Shown in pieces: positions 8,820-16,693 of a stretch of 64,000 nucleotides of DNA. The translations under genes and the position numbers were made by a program. The first letter of the stretch is position 1; each line of letters starts with the position of its first letter. This stretch comes from Flagellimonas eckloniae. Lineage in GTDB: Bacteria > Bacteroidota > Bacteroidia > Flavobacteriales > Flavobacteriaceae. The notes under the pieces were generated by a model. It worked only from the letters and a program-made list of their open reading frames with translations, made no database searches and had not been told where the DNA came from. The stretch lies in assembly GCF_001413955.1 (NCBI RefSeq), contig NZ_LCTZ01000002.1, positions 2,218,501 through 2,282,500 on the forward strand, in the 5' to 3' direction.

Positions 8820-9836
8820 TCAACTTCTTATTTTTTGTTCCCAGTTCCATGCGGACCTCATGGAATCATCTAATGCGGATTCAGCTTTCCATCCTAATGC
8901 CTTATTCGCTTTTCTAGTATCCGCATAGGCTTCTATTACATCTCCAGGCCTTTTATCAACAATTTTATAGTTCAATTTTTTTCCGGATACTCGCTCAAAG
9001 CTTTGAATCACTTCCAATACAGAACTTCCCTTACCTGTTCCTAGATTGAAAACCTCATAATTGGTTTCATTTTTCTTGTTCAATAACCGTTGTAGGGCAA
9101 CAACATGGGCTTTTGCTACATCAACAACATGAATATAATCTCTAACACAGGTGCCATCTTCAGTAGGATAATCATCTCCAAAAACTGAAAGCTGTTCTCT
9201 TAATCCAACCCCGGTTTGCGTAATAAATGGGACCAAATTTTGCGGCACTCCTATGGGAAGTTCACCTATTTCTACAGAGGGATGGCTTCCAATTGGGTTA
9301 AAATATCTAAGGGCAATTGCCGAAAGTTGCTGATTAACTTTACAAGTATCCCTTATGATTTCTTCACCAACCTGTTTTGTGTTCCCATACGGTGATTCAG
9401 CAGGTTTTACAGGAGCATCCTCCGTAATGGGCATTTTATCCGCTTGACCGTAAACAGTGCATGAAGAACTAAAAATAAAACTAGCTTTATTCTTTTTTGA
9501 AAGCTCTTGAAGTATATAAACCAAAACTCCCAGGTTGTTTTCGTAATAAAGTAAAGGTTTTTCAACACTCTCACCAACTGCTTTGCTTGCAGCAAAATGA
9601 ATTACTCCTTCTATATCTTGGTACTTTTTGAAAAACTCTTGAACTTTTGGTTTTTCCCGTAAATCCAATTTTTCAAAAATGGGTTTTTTACCAGTAATTG
9701 CCTCAATACCGACCAAGACTTCTTCTGAGGAATTGGAAAGATTATCGATAATAACAACTTCAAAACCTTCGTTTTGCAGCTCAACTACTGTATGGGAACC
9801 TATAAATCCCAATCCTCCGGTAACAAGTATTTTCAT
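8820..9836 (-). CDS. galE: UDP-glucose 4-epimerase
   Basis: This extended short-chain dehydrogenase interconverts UDP-glucose and UDP-galactose. The NAD-binding Rossmann motif TGGLGFIGSH is at residues 6-15. The catalytic Ser is in SSSCTVYG (about residue 125), and the Tyr150/Lys154 pair is in SPYGNTKQ. The 338-aa length is standard, and the segment RYFNPIGSHPS is typical of GalE rather than other epimerases. The start is the ATG at 9836, only 2 nt after the stop of the upstream aminotransferase gene. Translational coupling and a shared role in surface-sugar synthesis are therefore likely. Confidence 0.94.
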   Translation of the reverse strand: MKILVTGGLGFIGSHTVVELQNEGFEVVIIDNLSNSSEEVLVGIEAITGKKPIFEKLDLREKPKVQEFFKKYQDIEGVIHFAASKAVGESVEKPLLYYENNLGVLVYILQELSKKNKASFIFSSSCTVYGQADKMPITEDAPVKPAESPYGNTKQVGEEIIRDTCKVNQQLSAIALRYFNPIGSHPSVEIGELPIGVPQNLVPFITQTGVGLREQLSVFGDDYPTEDGTCVRDYIHVVDVAKAHVVALQRLLNKKNETNYEVFNLGTGKGSSVLEVIQSFERVSGKKLNYKIVDKRPGDVIEAYADTRKANKALGWKAESALDDSMRSAWNWEQKIRS

Positions 9837-9838
9837 GG

Positions 9839-10993
9839 TTATTTGTTTATGAACTCAATGACCAACTTGGTTATAAATTCAATTTGTTCATCATCTAGTT
9901 CTGTGTGCATGGGAAGCGAGATTACCTCTTCGACCAATTTGTTGGTCACTGGAAAATCTTCTTCCTTGTAGCGCTCATCCACATAAGCCTTTTGTTTATG
10001 CAAAGGAATTGGATAATACACCCCACATGGAACGCCATTTTCATTTAAATGTTGTGCTAATTTGTCTCTTTTTTCGTTCAAAACTCGAAGAGTATATTGA
10101 TGAAATACATGACAGTCACAAGAATCACAAATACCTTCACAGCCACTGACCATTTTTGGAGTCACAATATTCGGTTCACCTTCAAAGAACTTGGAATACT
10201 TCTTTGCAGCCTCTCTTCGTTTCTCGTTATAAACATCTAGATTCGGAAGTTTTGCCCGTAAAATAGCTGCCTGCATAGAATCTAATCGAGAATTAACCCC
10301 AACCACATCATGATGGTATCTTTTGTACATTCCATGATTCACTATTCCCCGAATTGTGTGGGCTAAATCATCATCATTAGTGAAAATAGCACCTCCATCC
10401 CCGTAACACCCCAAATTTTTAGATGGAAAAAAAGAAGTGGATGCCACATGGCCCATGGCTCCTGCTTTTTGTTTTTTTCCATTTTGGAATGTATGTGTAG
10501 CTCCAATGGCCTGGGCATTATCCTCAATTACGTAGAGATTATGCTTTTCAGCCAATTCCATAATGGCATCCATATTGGCACATTGCCCAAAAAGATGCAC
10601 TGGAACTATCGCTTTTGTTTTTGGTGTAATTGCCTTTTCAATTGCACTTATGTCAATATTAAAGGTGTCAATTTCAACATCTACTAAAACTGGCGTAAGA
10701 TTTAACAATGCAATCACCTCCACCGTAGCCGCGAAAGTAAAGTCTGCAGTTATTACTTCATCACCAGGTTCCAATCTAAGCCCCATCATACAAATTTGAA
10801 GGGCGTCCGTGCCATTCGCACATGGGATTACATGTTTCACCCCAAGATATTCTTCGAGCTCTTTTTGAAAAGCATGTACTTGAGGCCCATTTATAAATGC
10901 TGTAGAATCAAGGACTTCTGAAATGGAGGTATTCACCTGATTTTTTATGCCCTCGTATTGACCCTTAAGGTCAACCATCTGTATTTTTTTCAT
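9839..10993 (-). CDS. DegT/DnrJ/EryC1/StrS family sugar aminotransferase
   Basis: A PLP-dependent aminotransferase that acts on nucleotide-linked keto sugars used in glycan synthesis. The PLP-binding Lys192 is in TSFFPSKNLGCYGDGGA and the pyridine-contacting Asp158 is in VIEDNAQAIG. The 384-aa length is normal. It most resembles the WbpE/WlbC-type branch (UDP-3-keto sugar aminotransferases), but the exact sugar is an inference. An odd feature is a cysteine cluster at 285-294 (C-x4-C-x2-C-x-C-H) just before the HQYTLRV segment that normally shapes the active site. It is the first gene of an operon with galE and is divergent from waaA. Confidence 0.88.
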   Translation of the reverse strand: MKKIQMVDLKGQYEGIKNQVNTSISEVLDSTAFINGPQVHAFQKELEEYLGVKHVIPCANGTDALQICMMGLRLEPGDEVITADFTFAATVEVIALLNLTPVLVDVEIDTFNIDISAIEKAITPKTKAIVPVHLFGQCANMDAIMELAEKHNLYVIEDNAQAIGATHTFQNGKKQKAGAMGHVASTSFFPSKNLGCYGDGGAIFTNDDDLAHTIRGIVNHGMYKRYHHDVVGVNSRLDSMQAAILRAKLPNLDVYNEKRREAAKKYSKFFEGEPNIVTPKMVSGCEGICDSCDCHVFHQYTLRVLNEKRDKLAQHLNENGVPCGVYYPIPLHKQKAYVDERYKEEDFPVTNKLVEEVISLPMHTELDDEQIEFITKLVIEFINK

Positions 10994-11010
10994 TCAAATG
11001 AATTATCTCA

Positions 11011-11018
11011 CAAAATTA
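11011..11018 (-). promoter_or_regulatory. Predicted -7 promoter box for the aminotransferase-galE operon
   Basis: Minus-strand bases TAATTTTG match TAnnTTTG and lie 17 nt before the aminotransferase ATG, inside the 62-bp gap shared with the divergent waaA gene. No good -33 element is visible, so this call rests on the single box. Confidence 0.35.
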
Positions 11019-11055
11019 AGAAATTAAGGTACCATAACCACCTATTGCCGAAAGA

Positions 11056-12315
11056 ATGTATTTTAGCGGAAATATCACGTCTGTGCATTTTCTATACAGT
11101 TTTTTGGTCTCTGTTTCGTGGAATGTTTTAAAAATCATTGCGATTTTTAGTTCCAAGATAAAATTGTTCGTTTCAGGAAGAAAAAACACTTTTTCCATTT
11201 TAAATTCGAAAATTCTTACCGGTGATTCCACCATCTGGCTCCATGCGGCTTCACTTGGCGAGTACGAACAAGGGTTGCCAATTCTAGAAAGATTAAAACG
11301 TGAATATCCAAAATATAAAATTGTGCTTACATTTTTTTCACCTTCAGGCTACGAAGTAAAAAAAGACAAAACTCCAGCCGATTGTGTGGTTTATTTACCA
11401 TTGGATACTCAAAAAAATGCAAAACAATTTATCGAAACGATTAACCCCGAAATAGCCATATTCATAAAATATGAAATTTGGCCCAACTTCCTGAGAGAAT
11501 TAAAACTTCGCAACGTTAAAACCATTTTGGTTTCTGCGATTTTTTCTAAAAGACAAATCTTTTTTAAACCATTCGGCGGGTTTATGCGGAACAGTCTCAA
11601 GTCTTTCAACCATTTCTTTGTTCAAGACCAAAATTCCCAAAAACTTCTGAACTCAATAGGAATCAAAAATGTCACTATTAGTGGGGATACCCGTTTTGAT
11701 CGTGTTACCGAAATCTTAGGGAAGGAAAATTCCTTGGATTTTATGGATAGTTTTAAAGGTAATAGCCTCTGTATGGTAGCAGGCAGCACATGGCAGAAAG
11801 ACGAAGAAATTCTAATTGATTTCATTAATACTTCCCAAGAACCCATTAAATATGTGATTGCGCCCCATACCATAAAACCTGCCCATATTGAAAAAATTGA
11901 AGCCGGAATTACAAAAAAAACAATTCGTTTTTCTAACAAGGGAAATGACCTTTCAAACTGTGAAGTCATCATTATAGACACTATAGGGCTGTTGACCAAA
12001 ATTTATAGTTATGCTGATATAGCTTACGTTGGCGGAGCTTTTGCCACAGGACTTCACAACACCCTTGAACCTGCAGTATTTGGAATCCCTGTTGTGATTG
12101 GCCCAAACTATACAGGCTTCAAAGAAGCTGAAGACCTTGTTAACAAAAAAGGGATACATCCCATTTCAAATGCCCGAGAATTTAATGATGTAATGTCGCT
12201 TTTTCTTGAGGATGACTCTTTTAAAGAAAAAATGGGTAAAATAAATTTGGAATACATTCAAGAGAATGTTGGAGCTACCCAAAAGATATTGGATTACATT
12301 AAATCTGTACTTTGA
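11056..12315 (+). CDS. waaA: 3-deoxy-D-manno-octulosonic acid (Kdo) transferase
   Basis: This GT30 family enzyme adds Kdo to lipid A precursor on the inner membrane and so is needed for lipopolysaccharide core synthesis. The N-terminal hydrophobic anchor (LYSFLVSVSWNVLKIIAIF) is followed by WLHAASLGEYEQGLPIL, the family's conserved N-domain block. IKYEIWPNFLRE and the C-terminal nucleotide-sugar block YVGGAFATGLHNTLEPAVFGIPVVIGP are both diagnostic. It is 419 aa from the ATG at 11056; a GTG at 11083 directly before HFLYSFLV could be the true start and would match homologue lengths slightly better. It is a stand-alone gene with its own terminator. Confidence 0.93.
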   Translation: MYFSGNITSVHFLYSFLVSVSWNVLKIIAIFSSKIKLFVSGRKNTFSILNSKILTGDSTIWLHAASLGEYEQGLPILERLKREYPKYKIVLTFFSPSGYEVKKDKTPADCVVYLPLDTQKNAKQFIETINPEIAIFIKYEIWPNFLRELKLRNVKTILVSAIFSKRQIFFKPFGGFMRNSLKSFNHFFVQDQNSQKLLNSIGIKNVTISGDTRFDRVTEILGKENSLDFMDSFKGNSLCMVAGSTWQKDEEILIDFINTSQEPIKYVIAPHTIKPAHIEKIEAGITKKTIRFSNKGNDLSNCEVIIIDTIGLLTKIYSYADIAYVGGAFATGLHNTLEPAVFGIPVVIGPNYTGFKEAEDLVNKKGIHPISNAREFNDVMSLFLEDDSFKEKMGKINLEYIQENVGATQKILDYIKSVL

Positions 12316-12337
12316 TTTTTTTAATATTCCCTATTAT

Positions 12338-12358
12338 CGACGCTAGTCGTTTTTTTTT
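12338..12358 (+). terminator. Probable terminator after waaA
   Basis: A short hairpin CGAC-GCTA-GTCG is followed by nine T residues, 22 nt after the waaA stop. The 4-bp stem is weak, but the long T run and the position support a terminator. Confidence 0.5.
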
Positions 12359-12475
12359 AATTTCAACCTCTGCTTGAACAGAACACACTAAAAAGGCATC
12401 ATTTAATCGAATAACGGGCTATAATTTATATTCTATACATGAATTATTCCGTAAATTGAATGAAATTACACTATT

Positions 12476-12607
12476 ATGAGCACTGAAATTTCTTTTGGCA
12501 ATAGAATGCTAGTTGGTTTCTTACGACTGATGGTTTTTGTACTTGTCCTTATTTTAATCGCTATTCCAGTTTGTATTTTATTGGATTTTATTGGGATTTT
12601 GGGATAA
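12476..12607 (+). CDS. Possible small single-span membrane protein, 43 aa
   Basis: An ATG-to-TAA frame in the otherwise empty interval between waaA and the lipoprotein gene. The peptide has a short polar N-terminus (MSTEISFGNRMLVGF), then one strongly hydrophobic segment of about 25 residues (MVFVLVLILIAIPVCILL) and a short tail. The organisation is that of a typical small inner-membrane protein. There is no clear Shine-Dalgarno sequence, which is common in this phylum. No family is recognised. The rest of the 345-bp interval holds only the waaA terminator and AT-rich sequence. Confidence 0.4.
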   Translation: MSTEISFGNRMLVGFLRLMVFVLVLILIAIPVCILLDFIGILG

Positions 12608-12660
12608 CTATCCCATAATTCAACCACAGACGGTTTTAATACATAAGTCTAGAGGACTCT

Positions 12661-13290
12661 CTAAAAAATCACTTCTTCCTCGCCCATTTTGCTTTTTATA
12701 AGCTTAATGTAAGAGTCAATGGTTTTTTCCATATTCACCGGTTCCGTAACATCTATGTTACCCCTCCAGATAAGCTCTCTTTCCTTGTCTACACAAATAC
12801 AATACAATGAAGTTTCTGCACGATAAATATTGAAGGTTTCATAATATTCTGGGTTGTAGTATATATCCTGATGTTCAAGATAATCGGCACTAAAACGAGT
12901 ATACATCTCACTGATATTGTTCATCTTTTCCTTAAATGTCCTTCTATTTTCAGTGCCGATTATTTTGGTAAAAAGAATGGCATCAAAACCCTTGTCCAAA
13001 AGTTGCTGCTCAACAGCTGAGAGTTCTTCCTCAGACTTTTCCGAAGAAGTAAATTCAACATCAAAAACATCAATGCTGCGCATTGCCTCCACACCTTTGG
13101 CCGAAAGGGCTTCTTGTAATCTTGTTTCAAATATCTGTTGTACATTTTCATCCTGTGTCATTCCCACCACCAGTACTTTATATGCATCGAACAAAACGAT
13201 ATCTGGATTTTTCCAGGTACTCACCAATTTTGTGGTGGAACACCCTACCAAAAGCAATATACAGATAGAAACAATTTTTACTTTCATCAT
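12661..13290 (-). CDS. Predicted lipoprotein of unknown function, 209 aa
   Basis: The N-terminus is a lipoprotein signal with lipobox LLVGC (Cys17). The next segment STTKLVSTWKNPD and the KVLVVGMTQDENVQQIFE strand/helix resemble bacterial lipoproteins that present a DUF4136-like or nucleotide-binding-like alpha/beta domain. The middle is Glu/Ser-rich. The C-terminal half contains a Tyr-rich stretch (YYNPEYYETFNIYRAE) and ends in ERELIWRGNIDVTEP and a final helix. I do not assign a function. It starts 41 nt after the hpf stop and is likely carried on the hpf transcript, under the FNR-type promoter at 13655-13697. Confidence 0.65.
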   Translation of the reverse strand: MMKVKIVSICILLLVGCSTTKLVSTWKNPDIVLFDAYKVLVVGMTQDENVQQIFETRLQEALSAKGVEAMRSIDVFDVEFTSSEKSEEELSAVEQQLLDKGFDAILFTKIIGTENRRTFKEKMNNISEMYTRFSADYLEHQDIYYNPEYYETFNIYRAETSLYCICVDKERELIWRGNIDVTEPVNMEKTIDSYIKLIKSKMGEEEVIF

Positions 13291-13331
13291 TACGTTTAAA
13301 AAAGTTATTGTATTTGTCTAAATCACAACGG

Positions 13332-13631
13332 TTAATGTCTTACAAATAATTCTTGCCGCTTTTCCAATTGTCTTTTTAACTCATCAACGGTTTCGGTCAT
13401 CGCCTTTTCAAAATCATTGTTCCTTGATTTAGCAAAAAGTCGTGGACCCGGTGCACTTAGTTCTATTTCACACACCTTGTCCATTTTGGCCTTGTCATTT
13501 TCAATTTTAAAAATCACATTCGCCTTTATGATCCAGTTATATTTTTTACTCAGTCTATCCAATTTCTTAGTTAGAAGACTACTCATAGATTCACTTGTGT
13601 TCATTTTTTGATACTGAATATTTACTACCAT
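13332..13631 (-). CDS. hpf: Short-form ribosome hibernation promoting factor (HPF/RaiA family)
   Basis: A 99-aa protein of the S30AE/HPF family, which binds the 30S subunit at the mRNA/tRNA channel to silence or dimerise ribosomes under stress. The chain MVVNIQYQKMNTSESM, the KLDRLSKKYNWI helix, then CEIELSAPGPRLFAKSRNNDFEKAM and the DELKRQLEKRQELF helix follow the beta-alpha-beta-beta-beta-alpha order of the family. The start is placed at the ATG at 13631; the frame stays open to a TTG at 13691, but that lies inside the FNR-type palindrome. The promoter just upstream indicates induction at low oxygen. Confidence 0.88.
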   Translation of the reverse strand: MVVNIQYQKMNTSESMSSLLTKKLDRLSKKYNWIIKANVIFKIENDKAKMDKVCEIELSAPGPRLFAKSRNNDFEKAMTETVDELKRQLEKRQELFVRH

Positions 13632-13654
13632 TTCCGAATTGTTTTTGGTTAATT

Positions 13655-13697
13655 CAAAACTATTGTAGAAAAGAAAGAAAATAAATGACAATTGTCA
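13655..13697 (-). promoter_or_regulatory. FNR-type site plus -7 box, hpf promoter
   Basis: A perfect palindrome TGACAATTGTCA (13686-13697) is followed on the minus strand by TAGTTTTG (13655-13662), an exact TAnnTTTG match. The centres are 33 nt apart. The -7 box is 23 nt before the hpf ATG. The site lies just after the pfkA stop, so hpf has its own promoter. Confidence 0.75.
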
Positions 13698-13715
13698 GTT
13701 TTGGAGCTTTAGGAG

Positions 13716-15035
13716 CTATCCAAGGAAAAATGGTTGCCCCGTACTTTGAAGTACTGAAAACCAAAAACCGCCTTCTAAGTCAATCTTCTTTCTTTTGGAA
13801 ACAACTGCAGAAATTGGCAGATACACAAATTTATCATTGACCTTACCCACAACAAATTTTGTTTTTCCGCTCATTGCACCATGCACGGCTTGGTATGCCA
13901 AGCTACTACAAAAAACACTGTCACTAGAATTTGCTGCAGCACTTCTGATAATATAACTTGGATCGATATATTTGATTGTCACCGGAAAAACATCTGAGAA
14001 GTAGTCCTTTATTTTTTGTTTTAGAAATATCCCTATATCATCATGTTGAACATTTCCAGAGGCATCGGTCATTACATCATTTTTCTCAAAAAGATGTTGT
14101 CCGGCGCCTTCTGCAACAACAATGACCGCATGATGCTTGGTTTCCAATCTACTTTTTAAAACCTCCAAAAAGCCATTTTTACCATAAAGCTCAAAATCTA
14201 ACTCTGGAACAAGGACAAAGTTCACTACTGGCATAGCAAGCGAAGCGGATGCAGCAATAAAACCGCTATCCCTACCCATTAACTTAATTATTGCAATGCC
14301 ATTATAAGCTCCAGCAGCTTCATTATGTGCATCTTTTAAAATTGGACTTGCAATATCAAATGCCGTTTCAAAACCAAAAGATTTATCAATAATATCAACA
14401 TCATTATCTATGGTCTTGGGAATTCCGACAACACTGATATCCAGACCTCTTTTCATAATTTCTTCACCAATGGCATTGCATCCTTTTAGGGTACCATCAC
14501 CTCCTATTGTAAAGAGCATTTGAACATCATTTTTCAACAAGGTGTCAACCATTACCGAAACATCTTGTGCTCCTCTTGAGGAGCCTAAAATAGTGCCACC
14601 AAACTGATGAATGTCCTTTACTTTATCAGGAGTGAGCTCTATAAAACCATGTCCCATTTCAGGATTTAACCCTTCAAATCCATAGGGAACCCCCAAAATC
14701 TTTTTGACTCCATAAAAATAATGAAGTGCCATCACTATTCCGCGGATCACATTGTTGATTCCTGGGCAAAGCCCTCCACAGGTAACAATAGCGGCAGTGG
14801 AATTTTCTGGATCAAAATGAATATTCTGCCTTGGACCAGCTTTTTCAAAACATAATGGTTCTTCATTATTGGCCAAACATTTGGCATAGCCTTCCAAAGA
14901 AGTATCGAAAACCATTTTGTCGGTTTCGCTGATAAATGTAAAAATATCATCTCCCCTTACAGTACTTAACTGAAGGGGAGATTTTAATTTAGGAACTCCT
15001 AAATTTTCTATTTGGAATTCGATTTTATTACTCAC
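13716..15035 (-). CDS. pfkA: 6-phosphofructokinase family protein
   Basis: A 439-aa long-type phosphofructokinase. The phosphate-binding block GGLCPGINNVIRG, GSSRGAQD, TIGGDGTLKGCN, GIPKTIDND and MGRDSGFIA are all present. Gly (not Asp) in GGDGT predicts use of ATP rather than pyrophosphate. Lys in PKTIDND is shared with long ATP-dependent enzymes such as those of trypanosomatids and with PPi enzymes. The reaction is fructose-6-phosphate to fructose-1,6-bisphosphate in glycolysis. The start appears to be GTG at 15035, 12 nt after the pckA stop. It is the last gene of the FNR-site-led usp-SLC13-pckA-pfkA operon. Confidence 0.9.
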   Translation of the reverse strand: MSNKIEFQIENLGVPKLKSPLQLSTVRGDDIFTFISETDKMVFDTSLEGYAKCLANNEEPLCFEKAGPRQNIHFDPENSTAAIVTCGGLCPGINNVIRGIVMALHYFYGVKKILGVPYGFEGLNPEMGHGFIELTPDKVKDIHQFGGTILGSSRGAQDVSVMVDTLLKNDVQMLFTIGGDGTLKGCNAIGEEIMKRGLDISVVGIPKTIDNDVDIIDKSFGFETAFDIASPILKDAHNEAAGAYNGIAIIKLMGRDSGFIAASASLAMPVVNFVLVPELDFELYGKNGFLEVLKSRLETKHHAVIVVAEGAGQHLFEKNDVMTDASGNVQHDDIGIFLKQKIKDYFSDVFPVTIKYIDPSYIIRSAAANSSDSVFCSSLAYQAVHGAMSGKTKFVVGKVNDKFVYLPISAVVSKRKKIDLEGGFWFSVLQSTGQPFFLG

Positions 15036-15047
15036 TTTGTCTTACAA

Positions 15048-16676
15048 TTAAAAATGCCCATCCAAGCTATGGTGTGAATCAATCAGTGGCCCACCATTTA
15101 GAATCTCTTCTGACGCTTCACTAGCAAATTTATCAAAATTAATATGGAATGAATGTGCCAATTGAATTGCTTTGCTTACATAAGCTCCTTTTTGCAACCA
15201 AGTATTCATAGGGTCCAAAATCTCAGTCGGCACTCCCGGACAATATTTGGGCATGTGTAATCCAAAAATAGGATGGGCATCAAAGTCTACTTTATCCAAG
15301 TCACCTTCCAAAATGGCCGAAATCATTGCTCTGGTATATTTCAATTTAATTCTTGAACCAACACCGTAGGGACCACCACTCCATCCAGTATTCACCAGCC
15401 ATACATTAACACCTGCTTCGGTCATTTTCTTACTCAACATTTCTGCATAAACCGCAGGGTGCAAAGGCATAAATGGTTCTCCAAAACATGCGGAGAATGA
15501 AGGTACCGGTTCATTGATCCCTGCTTCTGTACCAGCAACTTTTGCAGTATATCCAGAAATGAAATGGTAAGCCGCCTGCCCGGGGGTCAGCTTAGAAACC
15601 GGAGGCAATACACCAAAGGCGTCACAAGTTAAGAAAAAGATGTTTTTTGGGTTTTTTGCATAAGATGGTATCTGGATATTGTCAATATGATCAATAGGAT
15701 AGCTTACCCTCGTATTTTGGGTAATGGAGCTATCAAAGTAATCCACCTCTTTGGTTCCTTCTTTGAAAACAACATTTTCCAACAGCGCTCCAGGTCTAAT
15801 AGCTCGGTAGATATCTGGCTCTTTTTCTTCGGTTAAGTCTATAACCTTGGCATAACATCCTCCTTCAAAATTAAAGATGGTGTTTTCAGCTGTCCAACCA
15901 TGCTCATCATCACCTATTAATTTTCTATTGGGGTCTGCAGACAAGGTTGTTTTTCCCGTGCCGGACAAACCAAAGAAGATAGCGGTATCGCCTTTCTCGC
16001 CCACATTGGCAGAACAATGCATAGGCAACACATTCTTATCTATTGGAAGTATTAAATTCAATGCGGAAAAGATACCTTTCTTCATCTCCCCTGGATATTC
16101 TGATCCTCCAACTAAAGCAATCTTGCGAGTAAAATTAAGAATAGAAAAATTACCTGCGATGATTCCAAAATCCTTTGGATTAGGTGCTTCATAACCAGGC
16201 GCACATAGTACCAACCATTCTTCATCAAAGTCTTGTAATTCCTCTTCTGAAAGTCTCAAGAACATATTCTTGATAAAGTAATTGGACCAAGGATATTCCG
16301 TAATCGTGCGAACGTTCATGGTATAGTCTGGGTGAGCACAAACTGCAGCATCCCTTACATATACTTCTTTGTTTGATAGATACTTGGCAATCTCATCATA
16401 CAATTTATCAAAGTTCGCAGGGGAGATTGGTTTGTTAATTCTACCCCACCACACCCTATCTTTTGTATATTCATCTTTTACCAAAAAACGATCTTTAGGT
16501 GAGCGTCCTGTAAACTTTCCTGTATTTATAGATAGTGTTCCATTTTCAGTTTCGGCACCCATACCTTTTTCAACGGTAATGCGTTGCAAGGTCTCAGCAT
16601 CTAAATTCCAAAGTGCAGTAGTATTCTGTATTCCGTACTTGCTTAAATCTTTAGCTTTTTCCATGACTTCATTCAT
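15048..16676 (-). CDS. pckA: Phosphoenolpyruvate carboxykinase (ATP)
   Basis: Interconverts oxaloacetate and phosphoenolpyruvate with ATP/ADP. The ATP-type signature is clear: P-loop GLSGTGKTTLSADPNR and the metal-binding block LIGDDEHGW. The substrate-binding RSPKDRFLVKDEYT is near the N-terminus, and STGWSGG-like NTGWSGGPYGVG is near the C-terminus. The start is placed at ATG 16676 (MNEVMEKAKDLSKYG, about 542 aa), the usual size; in-frame ATGs at 16712 and 16706 would overlap the transporter stop at 16694. In fermenting bacteria this enzyme can run toward oxaloacetate and make ATP on the way to succinate; the FNR-type promoter of its operon makes that direction plausible here. Confidence 0.95.
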   Translation of the reverse strand: MNEVMEKAKDLSKYGIQNTTALWNLDAETLQRITVEKGMGAETENGTLSINTGKFTGRSPKDRFLVKDEYTKDRVWWGRINKPISPANFDKLYDEIAKYLSNKEVYVRDAAVCAHPDYTMNVRTITEYPWSNYFIKNMFLRLSEEELQDFDEEWLVLCAPGYEAPNPKDFGIIAGNFSILNFTRKIALVGGSEYPGEMKKGIFSALNLILPIDKNVLPMHCSANVGEKGDTAIFFGLSGTGKTTLSADPNRKLIGDDEHGWTAENTIFNFEGGCYAKVIDLTEEKEPDIYRAIRPGALLENVVFKEGTKEVDYFDSSITQNTRVSYPIDHIDNIQIPSYAKNPKNIFFLTCDAFGVLPPVSKLTPGQAAYHFISGYTAKVAGTEAGINEPVPSFSACFGEPFMPLHPAVYAEMLSKKMTEAGVNVWLVNTGWSGGPYGVGSRIKLKYTRAMISAILEGDLDKVDFDAHPIFGLHMPKYCPGVPTEILDPMNTWLQKGAYVSKAIQLAHSFHINFDKFASEASEEILNGGPLIDSHHSLDGHF

Positions 16677-16693
16677 AATTTTTGTTTTTAAGG

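Noticed and set aside
13632..13691. N-terminal extension of hpf (MSFIFFLFYNSFELT...)
   Set aside because: It starts at a TTG that lies within the palindrome and would be upstream of the predicted transcription start; the family begins at MVVNIQYQ.
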